A stretch of DNA of 14,364 nt from Candidatus Sulfopaludibacter sp. SbA3 (GTDB lineage Bacteria; Acidobacteriota; Terriglobia; Bryobacterales; Bryobacteraceae). The stretch spans positions 9,093 through 23,456 of the forward strand of contig OKRF01000240.1 of NCBI GenBank assembly GCA_900290315.1, in the 5' to 3' direction. The position numbers and the translations under genes are program-made. Under the pieces are notes generated by a model. That model was not told the origin of the DNA. It saw nothing but the letters and a program-made list of their open reading frames with translations, and ran no database searches. Positions 12,613 to 14,364 of this stretch are shown one piece after another (position 1 is the stretch's first letter; the number at the start of each line of letters is the position of its first letter).

Positions 12613-14007
12613 ATGCCGCGCCGATTTGCGGTCGCTGTGCCGGCAGCCCTGTTATGCGCCGCCGTCGCCGCCAACGCGCAGGAATGGCGTTCTGGAATCG
12701 ATTCCCGCATCGAACTGATGAGTATCCTGTTCCGCCTCGCCGGCAACAGGGAATACCACCAATGCCGCGTTCCGGCATACGACAAAGCCGTTGAAAAGTA
12801 CTTCGCGCCCTACCGCGATCACGAAGCGGTCCAGCTAGCGCGCTCGCTCGCAATGGGCTTCGAAGCCCCGGTGAAACTCGCGGTCTATCTGCGAGACACC
12901 GAGTCACTCGAAGAGCGCGTCCCGTTCGTTCGTCCCGGCGTTCATCTCTATCCGGCCTGGGACCCCGCCAGGGTCCGGGTCTTTCTGGCCGCCGCACGGC
13001 GATTCGCAGCCGAGACGAACTTCCAAGGGTTTCTGCGATCGCAGCAACCGCTGTACGACGCTACTAACGCCCGCCTGCAAGCGTTCCTGCGCGATCAGGC
13101 GGACCTCGGTTGGTTCGCCCGCTTCCTGGGCCCCCAGCCGCCGGCCTACCTTGTCGTGGTCCCGGGCATGGCGAATGGCGCGCCCAGCTACGCGGCGCGC
13201 TTCGTCGACGAAAGCGGGACGCAAGAGATATACGCCGTCCCCGGCATCTCCAAGGTCGATGGCGCCGGGCTTCCGGTCTTCGACTCCGCTTGGCGCGCCG
13301 TTCTGGTGAACGAACTGGCGCATGTCTACCTCAGCCCAGCGGTGGCCAAGTTCGCCGCGCGCATGCAGAAGCCCGTCCGCCAGATGTATGAAGCCGTCGC
13401 CCCCGCCATGCAGCAGCAGTCTTACGGCGATTCCCGGACCGTGCTGAACCAGTCGCTCTCGCGCGCTGTCGCCATTGAATATGTGATGGAACATGAGGGG
13501 CCGGAAGCCGCGCGGATCGCAATCCAGAAGGAGAATTCGCGATCGTTCTTCTGGATGGCGGGCCTGGTGGACCTCCTGGAGTCCTACCGCAAGGGCCGGG
13601 ACCACTACCCCACGTTCGATTCGTTCATGCCGCGCGTGGCTCAATTCTTCAACGAGACGGCGCCCAAAATTCGTGAGTTGACGGATCGTTTGCAGCCCAA
13701 GGTGGTCGCGACGAGCATTCCGGAAGGCGCCCGCGACGTCGACCCGGGAACGAAACAGATTGTCATTCGCTTTAGCATGCCGATGGGTCGGGTGGGGCCG
13801 AACAAGAGCTCCAAGATCAGCGGCGGGCGCTTCGATACCACCGGCATGGTGTTCACCATAACGGTCACGCTCGAGCCGGAGCGCGACTATGCGATTCCCC
13901 TGCGCTGGTCGGGCGGACAAACCTTTGTCAGCGCGGATGGCGTGCCGCTGCCGGCCGTTACCTTGCGATTCCATACGGCTCCGGCGCCTTCGCCAAAGAG
14001 GCCATGA
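12613..14007 (+). CDS. Secreted DUF4932-like protein with degenerate metallopeptidase site and C-terminal Ig-like domain
   Basis: A 464-residue exported protein. The signal peptide is MPRRFAVAVPAALLCAAVAANAQ. The middle (about 30-340) resembles DUF4932, a family with a zinc-peptidase-like HExxH. At the expected place the sequence is VLVNELAHVYLSP (residues 230-242), so the first His is Asn233. The later family segment reads LNQSLSRAVAIEY, with Gln280 where a Glu ligand would be expected. Both changes suggest loss of metal binding. Residues ~365-460 (VVATSIPEGARDVDPGTKQIV, then FSMPM and LRFHTA) look like a Big_5-type bacterial Ig-like domain. The start ATG 12613 has GAAGGG 7 nt upstream. The stop overlaps the next gene's ATG (ATGA), so it is coupled to the radical SAM gene. 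Role unknown; a binding rather than cutting protein is plausible. Confidence 0.7.
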   Translation: MPRRFAVAVPAALLCAAVAANAQEWRSGIDSRIELMSILFRLAGNREYHQCRVPAYDKAVEKYFAPYRDHEAVQLARSLAMGFEAPVKLAVYLRDTESLEERVPFVRPGVHLYPAWDPARVRVFLAAARRFAAETNFQGFLRSQQPLYDATNARLQAFLRDQADLGWFARFLGPQPPAYLVVVPGMANGAPSYAARFVDESGTQEIYAVPGISKVDGAGLPVFDSAWRAVLVNELAHVYLSPAVAKFAARMQKPVRQMYEAVAPAMQQQSYGDSRTVLNQSLSRAVAIEYVMEHEGPEAARIAIQKENSRSFFWMAGLVDLLESYRKGRDHYPTFDSFMPRVAQFFNETAPKIRELTDRLQPKVVATSIPEGARDVDPGTKQIVIRFSMPMGRVGPNKSSKISGGRFDTTGMVFTITVTLEPERDYAIPLRWSGGQTFVSADGVPLPAVTLRFHTAPAPSPKRP

Positions 14008-14364
14008 TGCCAGCGGGATTGCCGGCGGAACTGTTTGTTCTGCCTGTGAGTGAGTCCGATTATCTGGTCTACGCGCCGCTGCGCCGCGCCGCGCTGATTG
14101 CGAACGCCGCGCTGGTGCGGTCTCTCCGCGAACTGCAGACCGGCGAGGCAAGCGTGGATGCGGATCCCGAAATCGCCGGCTTCCTGCGGAACTGCGGCAT
14201 TCTGGACGGCGATGACGAGTCCGCGCCCGGCCGGCCGTGGACCGGGCCGCCGCGGCCGGTCACCGCGACTCTACTTCTGACCAACGCTTGCAATTTGCGC
14301 TGCCGCTACTGTTATGCGGCGGCCGGCGAGAAGCCGCCGGAGTTCATGAGCGTGGAAACGGCTC
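14004..14364 (+). CDS. Radical SAM protein, N-terminal part (runs off right edge)
   Basis: Begins at ATG 14004 (or 14007), overlapping the upstream stop by 4 nt, and stays open to the window edge: 120 residues seen. The [4Fe-4S]-binding motif is TNACNLRCRYCYA with Cys96, Cys100 and Cys103, preceded by a strand typical of radical SAM barrels (TATLLLT). A ~85-residue N-terminal extension (LFVLPVSESDYLVYAPLRRA, then ALIANAALVRSL) resembles the leading domain of SPASM-type peptide or protein maturases, where YaPL and an N-A-A-v-L helix are common. It probably generates the 5'-deoxyadenosyl radical to modify a peptide or protein. The substrate and the SPASM cysteines lie outside the window. No precursor peptide was recognised upstream. 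Confidence 0.85.
   Translation, partial: MMPAGLPAELFVLPVSESDYLVYAPLRRAALIANAALVRSLRELQTGEASVDADPEIAGFLRNCGILDGDDESAPGRPWTGPPRPVTATLLLTNACNLRCRYCYAAAGEKPPEFMSVETA

Noticed and set aside
12501..12794. 97-codon plus-strand frame considered as a precursor peptide for the radical SAM enzyme
   Set aside because: Most of it overlaps the signal-peptide region of the DUF4932-like gene in another frame, with no good ribosome binding site and no repeated Cys or core pattern.
12904..14151. 415-codon minus-strand frame
   Set aside because: Long only because of high GC; it lies antisense to the DUF4932-like and radical SAM genes, is His/Arg-rich and shows no family motif.

Overview
The window looks like high-GC chromosomal DNA from an acidobacterium, probably of the Bryobacterales/Solibacteraceae type. 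The best marker is the gene at 5102-5923 (-), which reads as a member of TIGR03435, a paralogous family known chiefly from Candidatus Solibacter and relatives. No rRNA gene, complete tRNA or CRISPR array was seen, so the taxonomic call rests on family recognition alone.

Layout. (1) 1-3640 is housekeeping-like: a partial ECF sigma factor (-) running off the left edge, a divergent secreted S41 (Ctp-type) protease, a hairpin, and a monofunctional aspartokinase. (2) 3746-5923 holds a small four-helix DUF6069-like membrane protein, then a 547-bp element with ~30-bp imperfect terminal inverted repeats whose only gene is a GxxExxY protein, a ~350-bp stretch without a convincing gene, and the secreted TIGR03435 protein. 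(3) 6014-12422 is accessory, defence-type DNA. It contains a frame-disrupted gene, a two-gene restriction-modification cassette (gamma-class adenine methyltransferase followed by a probable endonuclease, overlapping by 14 nt), fragments near a tRNA-like T-arm, a small gene paired with an HNH endonuclease, a serine-recombinase C-terminal remnant abutting a truncated DUF4238-like gene, and a Phd/PIN toxin-antitoxin pair with a two-site operator. (4) 12613-14364 is a translationally coupled pair: a secreted DUF4932-like protein whose expected HExxH motif reads NELAH, and a radical SAM protein running off the right edge.

How the genes fit together. The accessory block has the usual signs of a variable island: broken genes, recombinase debris, an inverted-repeat element and addiction or defence modules. 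The R and M genes share one transcript, the toxin and antitoxin share another, and the last two genes form a third unit. The most unusual items are the GxxExxY gene packaged between terminal inverted repeats, the degenerate metallopeptidase coupled to a radical SAM enzyme, and the unrecognised frame-disrupted gene beside the restriction system. Family names come from recognising motifs by eye; no search was run.
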